Notes: a model not told the origin generated them from the letters alone. DNA of 64,000 nucleotides from Inia geoffrensis (GCA_036417435.1 CM070904.1:126480695-126544694), one strand, 5' to 3'; positions 1 through 12,415 are shown, counted from the first letter of the stretch. Made by a program: numbers and translations.

Positions 1-269
1 TTTTAAATATTTTATTTTTGAAAAGACTTATGACAAATACAAAAGTTTATGTTGAATTCTCTCAGACACACAGACTATCCCTGATTTATGAAGTATGTTA
101 TTCATACTTACTGAGTATCTATTATGGGCATGTGGGCAAGCTTCTATTTGTATAAAAAGGGCATGAATATTTACAAGGAACTTATAATATGACTTCAAAC
201 ACATAACTCTGTTCATGACATATCAATCCTATTGTAAACTGTACTAAATCATACTATAAAACTATAATA

Positions 270-1260
270 ATTGAACTAATGCGTACAGGAAAGGAATGGG
301 AAGAGATAAACAGACCGATGAAACAGAAATATTCCAAAAATAAACCCATGTCTTATGGAGACTTAGTATTTGACACCAAAGACAGCTTTCAAAACAGAGG
401 GGAAAGGATGGCCTAACTACTTAGGAAACAGTAGTGGGCAACTGGCTATCCAAATAGCAAAGGAAGTTAGATTTCTACCACATGTCATCTGATTTCAGAT
501 GGATTAAAGAGCTAAACATTAGAAAGAGAAAAAAACATAGGCTATTTAATTAACCTGAAGATAAGGAAGGTCTTCTTAAACGAGACACAAAATTCAGAAG
601 CCACGTGAATAATATTGATGAATTTGAAGTGATAATTTAAAATTTCTATTCAACAAAAAACAGACAAGCAATACATTGAGAGAAAAGATGTATAACGTAC
701 AATACAGGCAAAGGATTGATACTACAAGAAAGAACACCTATAAAGCAGTAAGAAAAATAAATAATTCAATATCAACAAGCAATTCACGAAGAAACAGAAA
801 TGGCCAAACAGAAGATTCCGTGACTTCTCTACTAACAACAACCACCAACCATAATAGCTAATACGTAACGCTTACTAGGCATCAGGACCTTGGCTACGTG
901 CTTTAGATATCAACTCATCTAATCCTCCCAACAACCCTAGGAGCTAAGGTATTAGTTTTATTCCTTTTTACAGTGGAGGAAATTGTGGCAGCAGTTAAAG
1001 AAGCTGCTCAGGGACACACAAGCAGGAGTGCGGGGCTAGAATTCCAATGCAGACAGTATAGCTCTACAGGCCAGTACAGCACTGAACCACTATCCTATAT
1101 GACCTCTCCAGGGATCTAGGCATCAGGGAAATACAAATTAAAACAAGATGTCATCTGTTGTCCAAACTGACAAAAATAAAAAAGCCCAACATAGTCACTG
1201 TGGCAAATGAGTATTATCAACATTGGCGGTAGAAGAATAAAATGGCGATTTTGTTTTGTA
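270..1260 (+). mobile_element. Old L1 ORF2 fragment, interrupted by a MIR
   Basis: The left part (about 270-845) and the right part (about 1110-1260) resemble consecutive pieces of L1 ORF2 in sense orientation. The left part has the stretch equivalent to 'tggattaaagagctaaac', the right part the stretch equivalent to 'gggaaatacaaattaaaac'. The frame is destroyed. A MIR occupies the middle. Ends are approximate. Confidence 0.6.
848..1108 (+). repeat. MIR SINE
   Basis: The order of MIR landmarks is recognisable: a region near 'cttactaggcatcaggacc', then 'caactcatctaatcctccc', then the segment equivalent to 'cagatgaggaaactgaggc' (here strongly diverged), then the region before 'ctatcctatatga'. 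It sits inside an older L1 fragment. Confidence 0.7.
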
Positions 1261-3288
1261 GTAAAAGCTCCTCAGAAACAGATGCTGTGAAAGTTCAGAA
1301 ACACAATGGATGCAATAAAAGGTGGACAACAGTCAGGCCGTTTCTTACTGAAATGTTAATTTTATTTTCTTCTGAAGGTAGTAACAAATCCCAGAACTGC
1401 TTTCCTTTTCTCTCTTAATTCTCAGATGCCAATAAAGGCCACCAGAGGATGAGCATTCCTTTGCTCCCACGCTAACTGTTTTTTGGTGGCTGCTTCCCTT
1501 GTGATTTAATCAGCCCAGGTCAAATTTTCCCTGAAAACCTGTTTCCTGATGCACTAAACGACACGGATTCTCCTTTCTATGCTTTGCCATATTTGTCCCT
1601 TAGCCTCTTTCTCAAGAGCCAAAGTTTCTCTTGCACAAGGTTCAAGAGACAAGACTGAAGGTGAGAAGCTCAAACTTTCCCTTTTTGGCGTGTTCAAAAG
1701 CCATTAAGAAGACTCTTACTTTCAGCAACAATGTTAACTCCAGACAAAAACATGGCTTGTGAAATCTCTCAATTCTCCATAGTCTCCAGTTTACTGTTTA
1801 CAGCATAAACGTTAAGTAATAATATAAATGACTTAAGGGAAAAATAAGATCCATGTCATAGCTTTTCTATTACTTCAGCCATGCCTATCTACTTATAGGC
1901 ACTATTATGAAGAGAAACACAGGAAGGTACATGGAGCTATAAAAGAGGCTGTTACTAAACATCACTGCATAAAAGTACTGAAAGTTCATCATGAATGGCA
2001 GTATATAAAGGCCTTCCCTTAAAAAAAAAGCACAGCAGGTCGGCTTCCATTTGAAAAGTTTCATTTGTACATCCAAAACTTACTGTAACTTTTTTGCTGT
2101 TGCGTTCTAAAACTTACTACCAACTTGGTTTCTGACTATGACAAAGCAATTAAAATTTGCAGGGGTGAAATGGACACTGTGGAAACACACTGGCAGCTCA
2201 GAGAACGGTGCTTGACGAAACCACCAGGAGAGGAACCCTACATCGTCACTGAGAGACGAATTTAAGAGTGTTCCATATTGTAGCCATAGGATGTAAGAAG
2301 AGATTAAGGTCAGCAGGAAAATGTAAGACTGGAATGAACGAGATTGCGTTTTTTCATCTGCATCATATGGTCACAGATTAACATTCCATTAAAACACCCG
2401 CGGCACCACCACAGGCCTGAGGCAATGATTTCGATATCCTGCTAAATGCTACCGTGTCCCCAACGTCATCAAATAATTGCTGGACAGCTCCACCATGTCT
2501 ACGCGTTAACCACACAAAATCGAGGGAGCAGCCACCTTTGCCAGGAGTCCCAGTGCAAAACCATAACTCCTCAAGGCTTCGCACGCACAAATTTAGGGTT
2601 CTCATTTCGCTGGAAAGAAAATTGAGGAGCTGAGGGAGAAGCAGCGACCGTCCAGTGCCTCCAAGGGCCAAGACAGAGTTAAGATGAGGTCCACCTCGGA
2701 CTTCTCACTCCCCACCTTCCTCCGCTCCAACCCTGGAAAGAGCCACAAGTGAGCAAGAGAAGTTGCGGAAACAAGACCGGGGTGGGGTGGGGGGGTAGGA
2801 GGGGAGAACCCGAGAGAGTTCAACACCAGCGCCTGCATTTGTCCCACACAAGGTCACTCGCTCCAAGTCACTTTTCCCTGCTGCCCTGGTGGGCTTCCCG
2901 CCAAAGAGGCAGCTAGGCTTCAAGGCCAGCCCACCGCGCCCCTCGGCACTCCCCTGCGGGCCGCAGCCCCTTCCCGGCCTCTCTTCTCGGACCCAAGCGC
3001 GCCTCCCGACACCTGTCTCCGACGCCCGGCCCCTCTCTCAGCCCAATTCCGCGGTTCCTCCGCCTCTACCCACGGGGTTCCCATCAACCTCCCCTCCCTC
3101 CCTCCGGACGCCCCTTTCCCCGCCTCCCGCGCCCGGTCCCGCCGGCGGCCTGGGACGGCGTTCCTTTTTTCCCTTCCCGCCGCCCTCTCCTCGGGTGCCC
3201 ACCTGGCGCGGCCCGCCCCCGGCCGGTCTCCTCAGCGAGCGGCCGCCTCCGAAGTCCTCCCGGCCCAGCCCCGCTCCCGGGAGGATAC

Positions 3289-3338
3289 AGTTTGAAGCCC
3301 CTCAGGATCTCCCTGGCCCGCTCGTCCTTGGTTGACAT
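3289..3338 (-). CDS. PDE6D: PDE6D coding exon 1 (PDE-delta, N-terminus)
   Basis: PDE6D encodes PDE-delta, a 150-residue immunoglobulin-like beta-sandwich protein. It holds farnesyl or geranylgeranyl tails in a hydrophobic pocket and carries prenylated proteins (rod PDE6, small GTPases, INPP5E) through the cytosol; ARL2 and ARL3 release the cargo. The exon reads MSTKDERAREILRGFK plus two bases of the next Leu codon, which is the known N-terminus. The ATG (3338-3336) has A at -3. The exon ends in CT at 3289, followed on the minus strand by GTATCC as the donor, so the Leu codon is split in phase 2. The remaining exons lie beyond the left edge. The frame stays open upstream of the ATG for about 87 codons, but that is GC-rich 5' UTR and promoter, not a believed extension. 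Confidence 0.95.
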
Positions 3339-3480
3339 GATGCGGCGGCCGCCGCCTGCGGCTCTCCCACGCTGGCCCGGCGGAGCCTCGTAGACTGTGC
3401 CCAGGAGCCGAGGACTGAGTCGCAGCCCGGCCTGCAGACCTCGGGCGAGCAGCGGCAGCGTCCAGACCCGGACCGGCCTC
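3339..3480 (-). other. PDE6D: PDE6D 5' UTR (extent estimated)
   Basis: GC-rich sequence directly upstream of the PDE6D ATG on the minus strand. The 5' limit is an estimate, since no initiator or TATA element pins the start site. The CCAAT boxes begin about 70 bases beyond the upper bound given. Confidence 0.5.
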
Positions 3481-3546
3481 TTTCCTCTCAGCTCCCGCTC
3501 CTGATCCCTTCTCCTTCCCTCTAGCCTAGGAGCGCCCTCTCTGAAG

Positions 3547-3591
3547 CCAATGGAAAGCCCGCATCGGCGATTGGCATCTTGATCAGCCAAT
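3547..3591. promoter_or_regulatory. Three CCAAT boxes (NF-Y type)
   Basis: CCAAT is present at 3547-3551 and 3587-3591 on the plus strand, and its reverse complement ATTGG at 3570-3574. Three copies within 45 bases, about 210-255 bases upstream of the PDE6D ATG, fit the clustered NF-Y arrangement of CpG-island and bidirectional promoters. Confidence 0.65.
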
Positions 3592-3814
3592 AAAAACATT
3601 TAGCGGCTTCGCAGTGGGACGGAGAGCGTCAATGGGAAGGGCCCTCCCCGGGAAGTCCCGTAGGACAAAATTTTCATTTGGTGTTGTTGCCTAGAGTTTG
3701 ACCCTGCGGAGGGTTGGCTTCAGATCTGCAGAGGCTCGCTTCGAGCCCGATCCTGCCGCTGGGCACAGTAGGGCTCTGAGATAACAGCAGGTTGCCCTGT
3801 GCGATGTGGCGGAG

Positions 3815-3906
3815 ACTACACTTCCCAGCATTCCAGGGGAGAGCACGGGGGACCACAGATCCCAACACGCAACAGAAAGCCCAGAGACTACAAATCCCAG
3901 CATTCC
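3815..3906 (+). promoter_or_regulatory. Tandem ZNF143/THAP11-like sites
   Basis: Two strong matches to the ZNF143 (Staf) type motif ACTACAnnTCCCAnnATGC occur at 3815-3834 (ACTACACTTCCCAGCATTCC) and 3887-3906 (ACTACAAATCCCAGCATTCC). Between them, at 3852-3870, is a weaker copy ACCACAGATCCCAACACGC. The spacing of starts is 37 and 35 bases. A still weaker fourth copy may begin at 3927. The cluster lies about 480-570 bases upstream of the PDE6D ATG, in the direction of COPS7B. The motif is typically found near transcription starts, often bidirectional ones. Confidence 0.7.
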
Positions 3907-4289
3907 CTGCGCTCAATTCCTCTGTAACTTAAGATTCCAGTGTGCCGCGCAGTGCGCGCAAGTTCATAAACCTGCTTGTAGGTTTCGTGGTTTCTGAATC
4001 CCTAGACTTGAAACCAGGCGGGAAGATCCTCTTCAGCCTCAAAAGATGACAGCCCACAGAGAGGTAACTTCTATTTGCATGGAACTCAGAAATCTCCTGC
4101 AAATCATGGTAAGGACGAAACAACAAACACAAACACTGATTAAATTATGAAAGGTAATATAACAAATGACTCCTTCAAGTCGTACTTGTTCGTTGGCCTG
4201 GGGCGCCATTTAGCTGTTTTGCAGGGGTTTCTGGTGTGCTCCTGCGTTGGACTGAGAGAGATATCGATTGTATACTCAGAATATCAGGA

Positions 4290-4452
4290 CAGTCAGACTT
4301 CAGAGAATTTGCTAATCCAACCCCTGTTATTTTTATATATGAAGAAACTGAGGCCCAAAGAGGCAAAGAGATTGTTGAGGGATCACAGCAAGTTGGGGCA
4401 GAGTTAGAATTCGGCTCTAAGTCTCCTGCAGTCTGGGCTTTCTCCACTACAC
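4290..4452 (+). repeat. MIR-like SINE fragment
   Basis: The segment 'gaagaaactgaggcccaaag' followed by 'gatcacagcaagttggggca' and 'tttctccactacac' follows the order of the MIR 3' half in sense orientation. Confidence 0.7.
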
Positions 4453-4539
4453 GAGGGTGATGATATTTTTAGCAGCATGGCTATGCGATCTTACTCTCCT
4501 TGGTGAAGTCTTCCCATCAAGGTTGAAATACGCAGAGGT

Positions 4540-4589
4540 GTTGTCTGCCATTTCAGTAAACAATGTTGCCTGCCATTCCAGTAAACAAC
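4540..4589. repeat. Two-copy 25-bp tandem repeat
   Basis: Two adjacent 25-base units begin at 4540 and 4565. Both contain the frame ctgccatt-cagtaaacaa and differ at a few bases. This is probably a simple local duplication. Confidence 0.7.
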
Positions 4590-4599
4590 AACAAATTTT

Positions 4600-5499
4600 G
4601 GCCACCATCAATCCATCAGGCACTGAAGCCACCCTTGAAGATGGGCCCAGAGGGGAATTCAGGATGGAGAAAAACAGGACACTTACCCCAGATAATTAAG
4701 ATGCATATCTAAGGAATAATTTCAATAAGCTCAGACACTTGCATCTTCCCATACACAGAAAAGCACTAAAATCATTTATCTGAGATGTCTGTTTTTTGTT
4801 GATTAGCAGTAATCTTTTGATGTTCAATTACGTATTTTCTTTTCAGCAAAAACTCCTTTGTATCCTGGTTCCTCTGTTACCTCTTCGGAGCAGTTCCTCA
4901 GAGCTATCTGAGAAGCTGTCTCCTGGGCTGTAGTCCTCAGTAAGGTCCCCAAATAAAACGTAACTCACAACTTTTAGGTTGTGCGTTTTTCTTCAGTCGA
5001 CATTAGGTAAACATTTATTTGGTGGCTTTCCTGCAAGTGAAGGAGTGCAATGGTTGTTTATCCTCAGTCTAGGTAAGACTTGGTATTTTGATTTGTTCTT
5101 TTTTACTCAAGGTGACATTTAATATGATTTCAGAAACTAGGTAAAATTGTAGCTTAAGGTTTCCTTGGAGATCTGCTATCTCTTTTCCTAGGCCTTCCTT
5201 CCTCTTCCTGTACCCCTTTCACCTATCTGGGCACCCACCCAAGTTTTCCTTCCATGTAATTCAACAAACACCTTTTTCAGCTTTTGTTATTTGCCAGACT
5301 CTCTGTTGGTAGAAGGTGAAAGGCATGGTCACAAGCAAGATAACCATCTAGTTAGGGAAATAAAGAGACTCCACTGAAATTCAAGATGAACTGTGATGAA
5401 TGGCACAAAAGAAAGGACATTAGAATGCTACAGAGGCCCCCATGGAAAGATATATTTCAGCTGGCAAAACTTGATGGAGGAGGTGGCATGGGTAGGATT
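4600..5499. other. Inter-gene spacer, nothing recognised
   Basis: I see no gene, RNA gene or nameable repeat between the 25-bp tandem repeat and the L1 fragment that follows. Base composition is ordinary for mammalian intergenic DNA. Confidence 0.5.
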
Positions 5500-6545
5500 T
5501 TTTTCTGTGTTAAAAAGTTTTATCTGTAAATCTTTTTTGTTAATGAAGTGTAACACATACAGCAAGAGCACAGTTTTTGCATATGTATACACCTGTCACC
5601 AACCCCCAAATCCAGATATTGAACATTTCCAGCACCCTTCCCAGGGTGCCCCTTCCCAGTTAGTGCTGCATCCTTCCATCCTGATAACCACTCTTCTGAC
5701 TTCTATTACCATAGATCACTTTTGCTGTTCTTGAATTCCATTTAAATGTAATCATACAGTAAGTACAATATGAGTCTGGCCTTTTTCGTTCATCAATATT
5801 TTTGTGAGATTCATCCATGTTGTATGTAGCAGTAGCTTTTTTTTTTTTTTAAATTGCTAACTAGTATTCCATTGTATGTCTGTAGCACCATTTATCTTCT
5901 CTACTGTTCATGGGCATTTAGGTTTTCATTTACCAGTTTCTGGCTTTTATTAACGAAGCTGCAATGAACATTCTTAAATGTTTCCTTTTGTGGACTCATG
6001 CATTTATTTCTAGGAGAGGAGTTGCTGGCTTGTGCGGAGGGCATACGATCAGCAATAGTAGATATGGCCAGTTTTCCAGAATGTTTGTACCAATTTTCAC
6101 CTTCACCAGCAACATAAGAGAGTTCTAGTTGACTCTTACCCTTGGCAATAGAGGGTGGTGTCAGTTTTTAAAATATTAGCCATTTTGGCTAAATGTGGTA
6201 TCTCATTATAATTTTCATTTACATTGTCTTTGGTGTTGAGCCCTTGTCATATGCTTGTTGGCTGCTTGATGTCCTTTTTGGTGAAGTGCCTGTTCAGGTC
6301 TTTTGCCCACTTTCTTAATTGGGCTAATTCTTATTGATTTGTTGTCCTTTATATAGTCTGGATATGGAGTTCCTTGTCCGATACATGCTTTGTAGATATC
6401 TTTTCCAAGTCTGTGGCTTGCCTCTTTAGTCTTGTACTGGTGTCTTCTGAGAAGAGAAATTCTTAATTTTAATCAAGTGCCGTAGTTCAATGCTTCCTTT
6501 TTATGATTAGTGCTTTTTGCATTGTTTAAATCTTTGCCTACATGG
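5500..6545 (-). mobile_element. Old L1 3' part (ORF2 end and 3' UTR), antisense
   Basis: Read on the plus strand, this shows the typical reverse complement of the L1 ORF2 C-terminal region: 'ctagtattccattgtatg', then 'aacgaagctgcaatgaaca', then a 'cttgtcatatgcttgttgg'-type stretch and 'tctgtggcttgcctcttta'. Many frameshifts and substitutions mark it as old. No target-site duplication was found. Confidence 0.8.
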
Positions 6546-6824
6546 TTGGTGGAATTTGAACAGACAAATATGAGGGAAGAGCACTGCGAAAAGGGAGAGA
6601 GAGCAAGTTTGAGCATGGGCCCTGGTGTCAGAGAGGGAAGATGTGAGTCCTGTTAGGCTGGGAAGGCATGGAGTTTGGGCTCTAATGAGGTGGGGCGAGA
6701 CAAAGCTGGATAGGTAGGAGGGAGGCATACTGAGAAGGGCCTTAACTGCAGCCTTGGACTCTGGACATTATTCTGGAGGCTGTGGAGGCACAGCTGGAAT
6801 ATTTATGAACTTAAACAGAACTTA

Positions 6825-7805
6825 GTTGTTCTCCTTCCACCACTGTCTTTGCTCCTTCTCCTCTGCAGCCCTGTCCTCTAACACCACCTCCAGACAGCTC
6901 TGGCCTCCCAAGCCAGAATCCTTGGGGGTATCTTCCTTTTCTATCCCTGCATTCAACTGTTCACCAGGTCTGATAGGTTCTGAGGTATCTAAATGTCTCC
7001 AACAATGACCCTTCTATTTCATGCCCAGCTGCAGCTACCTTTGTTCAAGATCTCACAATCTCTTAACTGGAATACATCAGTCACCTCAAGCGTTTCCCAG
7101 CCTCCAGTTCTCTCCACATCCAATACATTCCTATAGTAGCTAGTGTCCAAAATGGCAATTATTCAGACCCCTCCACAGCTTAAAGACCCTAAATAGCTCC
7201 CCAGTGCCCTTAAGGTAAAACAAACAAACAAACTCTAAAAGAGTTTGCTCTTTCTTCCAGGCTCAACTCAAGCCTCATTTCCTCCAGAAGCCTTCCTTAA
7301 ATCACCTCTCTCCAGGACACAGCCAGGAGAGCCTTATCTGTACCCCTGGGGCTCCCTGTGGCATCATCTGTCCTAGCCAGATGGACCTGTCTCTCCCAGG
7401 AACCTTGAGCTCTCCCAGGTAGGAACTTTGCTGTATTTAGGTTTTTACTGAGTATAGGGCTGTGCATGTCGTTTCCAAGAACCTTGATGACCTGACTCCA
7501 GCTCTGTAGCCCTCATTTCTTACCCTTGAACCCTGGGTTCCAGTCACTGTGGGTTTCTTCTCTGCATTAGTGTATGCTGCACAGTGCAGGCCTCTGTGAC
7601 TATGGTCACTGCCCTCTTTTCTTCCCCTTTTTGCCCATAAGATGCCCACTTTCTCTTCCCTAGCACATTCTCTTCAAAGTGTTGTCATCTCTCTCTCGTA
7701 GCACTTAACACATTGAAGCTTTTTGAGGGCAAGAACCGTGTCTTATCTTCATATAAACTTCTAGAACATAATACGTGCTAAAGAAATTTTTAAAATAAAT
7801 GAATG
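6825..7805 (+). repeat. L2 LINE fragment
   Basis: The order of blocks follows the L2 3' consensus in sense orientation: a 'cctcatttcctccagaagcc' block equivalent to 'aggaagccttccctgac', later 'gtagcacttaacacattgaa', then 'tgagggcaagaaccgtgtct', ending near 'aaataaatgaatg'. It is heavily diverged and the limits are approximate. Confidence 0.65.
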
Positions 7806-8120
7806 CGTTGGTGCTCGGCTCCTTTGCATCTGTCTAATTTCTGCACTCGAATGCACGAAAGGTAAATAGGGTTTTTTTCCTCATCTTCAAGACCTGAAAG
7901 TCTGTAGTGCATATTTTAAAGGAACCAGCCTAAGTGTTACGTGGCATTCTTATCCATCTTCCAGGGGAGCTGGTAAGTACTAAATGCAAAGCCACGAATG
8001 TCATTTTGGTCACAGAACCATTGTTGGCACAACCCATCTTCTGATTATTTTAAAATATTTTCTGAATAAAGATGAAGAGCATGGTCTTTGGCTTCAGATA
8101 GCCTGGGTTTCAAAGCAGAC

Positions 8121-8463
8121 TTTTTTTTTTTTAATTATTTTTGGCTGAGTTGGGTCTTGGTTGCTGCGCGTGGATTTTCTCTAGCTGCGGTGAGCAGGGG
8201 CTGCTCTTCGTTGTGGTGCGTGGGCTTCTCATTGCGGTGGCTTCTTTTGTTGCGGAGCACCGGCTCTAGGTGTGCGGGCTTCAGTAGTTGTGGCACGTGG
8301 GCTCAGCAGTGGTGGCTGGCGGGCTCTAGAGTGCAGGCTCAGTAGTTGTGGCACGTGGGCTTATTTGCTCTGCGGTATGTGGGATCTTTCCGGACCGGGG
8401 CTCGAACCTGTGTGCCCTGAATTGGCAGGCGGATTCTTAACCACCGCGCCGCCAGGGAAGCCC
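8121..8463 (-). mobile_element. CHR-type SINE, long class
   Basis: A tRNA-derived SINE in reverse orientation: T-rich tail at the left, tRNA-like head ending 'gccagggaagccc' at the right. It carries a 13-base target-site duplication TCAAAGCAGACTT on both sides (about 8109 and 8464). Confidence 0.95.
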
Positions 8464-8503
8464 TCAAAGCAGACTTTGATACTTACCGGCTTTTGGATTT
8501 TTA

Positions 8504-8818
8504 AAATAATTAATTAATTAATCAATTAATTAATGGCTGTGTTGGGTCTTTGTTGCTGCACGAGGGCTTTCTCTAGTTGCGGTGAGCGGGGGCTATTCTA
8601 CGCGGTGCGCGGGCTTCTCATTGTGGTGCCTTTTCTTGTTGTGGAGCACGGGCTCTAGGTGCACAGGCTTCAGTAGTTGTGGCATGCAGTCTCAGTAGTT
8701 GTGGCTCACGGGCTTAGTTACTCCATGATCTGTGGGACCTTTCCGGACCAGGGTTTGAACCTGTGTCCCCTGCATGGGCAGGTAGATTCTTAACTACTGT
8801 GCCACCAGGGAAGTCCCT
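8504..8818 (-). mobile_element. CHR-type SINE, long class
   Basis: Reverse orientation, with an AATT-rich tail at the left. An exact 16-base target-site duplication GGCTTTTGGATTTTTA flanks it at 8488-8503 and 8819-8834. It lies only 40 bases from the preceding SINE. Confidence 0.95.
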
Positions 8819-8837
8819 GGCTTTTGGATTTTTAGGC

Positions 8838-8960
8838 TTAGTTATGTCCCCTGAAAAATGGGAATAATATTACAGGCCTAGAGTTATTATGAGAATTCAG
8901 TGAGACAATGTACAGCACCTGGCACATGGAAAAACGCTGAGTAAACAGTAGTTATTAGGC
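8838..8960 (-). repeat. MIR SINE fragment
   Basis: The string 'cctgaaaaatgggaataat', then 'gagttattatgagaattcag', then 'cagcacctggcacatgg' is the reverse complement order of a MIR. Confidence 0.75.
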
Positions 8961-9199
8961 TTAGTATGTCTCTGTACCCCGAGGGTAGCCACAGTCGCCC
9001 TACGGAACTTCTGAGGGTAAAGCTCGGCCAAAGAGGATGGATTTAGGGCCCAGGATGGTGATGGCGATGGTTGGGGGGCCAAGTACTGCCTAGACTATAT
9101 TCCTCTCCTCAGGGCCCCCACCCTGTCCTGGGTTACAGCCCGGCTCGGGACCCACTTTCCCCTGCCCGGGCCACACTGGAGGTCTGAGGCTGCAAACGC

Positions 9200-9390
9200 G
9201 GCCGGGGAACCTAATGTGGGCGGAACTCGAGTGCAGCGGCGGGAGGCTTCCGGGGGAGCCGCAAGGGCAACGGGTCGGCGGAGGCAGAAAAGCGTCGGAC
9301 GCCGGGCCGAACATGGACGCTTGACAACCTGCGGGCAGGCGCCGGGAGGCCAAGCCAGCGACCGAGAGGACGGAGAGGCGGCGAGGACAG
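9200..9390 (+). other. COPS7B: COPS7B exon 1 (non-coding, 5' limit estimated)
   Basis: The exon ends at a good donor, GACAG|GTAGGG, with the intron starting at 9391. The next exon begins at 11081 after TTTGGACAG. It contains an ATG at 9313 followed by two codons and a stop, a minimal upstream ORF, so the main start is the ATG in exon 2. The 5' end is not fixed by sequence. Confidence 0.7.
9313..9324 (+). other. Three-codon upstream ORF in COPS7B exon 1
   Basis: ATG GAC GCT TGA: Met-Asp-Ala-stop. The ATG has A at -3 and G at +4, a favourable context for initiation. It matters only if transcription starts upstream of 9313. No further ATG occurs in the spliced leader before the COPS7B start. 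Confidence 0.55.
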
Positions 9391-11498
<2,108 letters not shown>

Positions 11499-11671
11499 TA
11501 GAAAAGTAGAGTATAAGCATGGACTGATGTTTAACAGGGGTAGTTTCAGTCATTCTTAGGGACAAAAAGCCTCCAGTGCAAATATAGATATTGAAAATTG
11601 GTCAGGTACATACATAGCAGAAAATGTTTGTTATTGAACATGAGATGGGCATGAATAAAGAATATATTGTT

Positions 11672-12031
11672 GGGCTTCCCTGGAGGCGCAGTGGTTAAGA
11701 ATCCGCCTGCCAGTGCAGGGGACATGGGTTCGAGCCCTGGTCGAGGAAGATCCCACATGTCACAGAGCAACTAAGCCTGTGCGCCACAACTACTGAGCCT
11801 GCACTCTAGAGCCCACGAGCCACAACTACTGAGCCTGCGTGCCACAATTACTGAAGCCGGCATGCCTGGAGTCCGTGCTCCACAACAAGAGAAGCCACCT
11901 CAACGAGAAGCCTGTGCGCTGCAATGAAGGGTAGCCCCTGCTCGCCACAGCTAGAGAAAGCCTACGTGCAGCAACAAAGACCCAAAGCAGCCCAAAATAA
12001 AAATAAATAAAATAAATAAATTTATTTTAAA
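11672..12031 (+). mobile_element. CHR-type SINE, long class
   Basis: Sense orientation. The tRNA-like head has an A box (GGCGCAGTGGTT) and a B box (GGTTCGAGCCC), and the tail is an AAAT-rich simple run. An exact 15-base target-site duplication AAAGAATATATTGTT lies at 11657-11671 and 12032-12046. Confidence 0.96.
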
Positions 12032-12099
12032 AAAGAATATATTGTTCCTGTGAAAAGGGCAGTGTTGTGCTGAAGAAGGTGTGTAAAAAAGATATGACA

Positions 12100-12415
12100 G
12101 GGCTTCCCTGGTGGCGCAGTGGTTGAGGATCTGCCTGCCAATGCAGGGAACATGGGTTCGAGCCCTGGTCTGGGAAGATCCCACATGCCGCAGAGCTACT
12201 AGGCCCGTGAGCCGCAACTACTGAGCCTGCATGTCTGGAGCCTGTGCTCTGCAACAAGAGAGGCAGCGATAGTGAGAGGCCCTCGCACTGCGATGAAGAG
12301 TGGCCCCCGCTCGCTGCAATTAGAGAAAGCCCTCACACAGAAATGAAGACCCAACACAGCCAAAAAAAAAAAAAAAAGATTCCACATCTTCTTCCCTCAA
12401 TGTTGGCCAAAAAAA
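12100..12415 (+). mobile_element. CHR-type SINE, intermediate class, composite tail
   Basis: Sense orientation. Target-site duplication AAAAAAGATATGACA at 12085-12099 and 12416-12430. The body has the same head as the short class but continues through 'gatgaagagtggcccccgc' to 'caacacagcc', like the long class. The tail has two A-runs separated by about 30 non-A bases (about 12379-12409). Confidence 0.93.

Larger units (their letters stand above)
1..3288 (-). other. PDE6D: PDE6D intron 1 (partial)
   Basis: This stretch follows the first PDE6D coding exon on the minus strand and is read as the 5' part of intron 1, which continues past the left edge. No other PDE6D exon is visible. It holds an old L1 fragment with a MIR inside it (about 270-1260), then roughly 1260-2880 in which I recognise no gene or named repeat, then the GC-rich promoter side. 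Short open frames here have no family resemblance and are treated as chance. Confidence 0.85.
2880..3600 (-). promoter_or_regulatory. PDE6D: CpG-island promoter of PDE6D
   Basis: Dense CpG and C/G-rich sequence surrounds the PDE6D start codon, unlike the AT-rich flanks. No TATA box is obvious at the expected place, as is usual for CpG-island promoters. Upstream (to the right, on the minus strand) there are three CCAAT boxes at 3547, 3570 (reverse) and 3587. The transcription start is probably within about 3380-3500, but it cannot be fixed from sequence alone. Confidence 0.8.

Noticed and set aside
2889..3335. Proline-rich plus-strand frame of 148 codons
   Set aside because: Antisense of the PDE6D CpG island; composition-driven, with no domain.
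3084..3599. Long minus-strand open frame extending upstream of the PDE6D start
   Set aside because: It is open because the CpG island has few stops. The known protein starts at the ATG at 3338.
11685..11740. tRNA-like A and B boxes that could be read as a tRNA gene
   Set aside because: They belong to the head of a CHR SINE with tail and target-site duplication. The same holds for all other copies.
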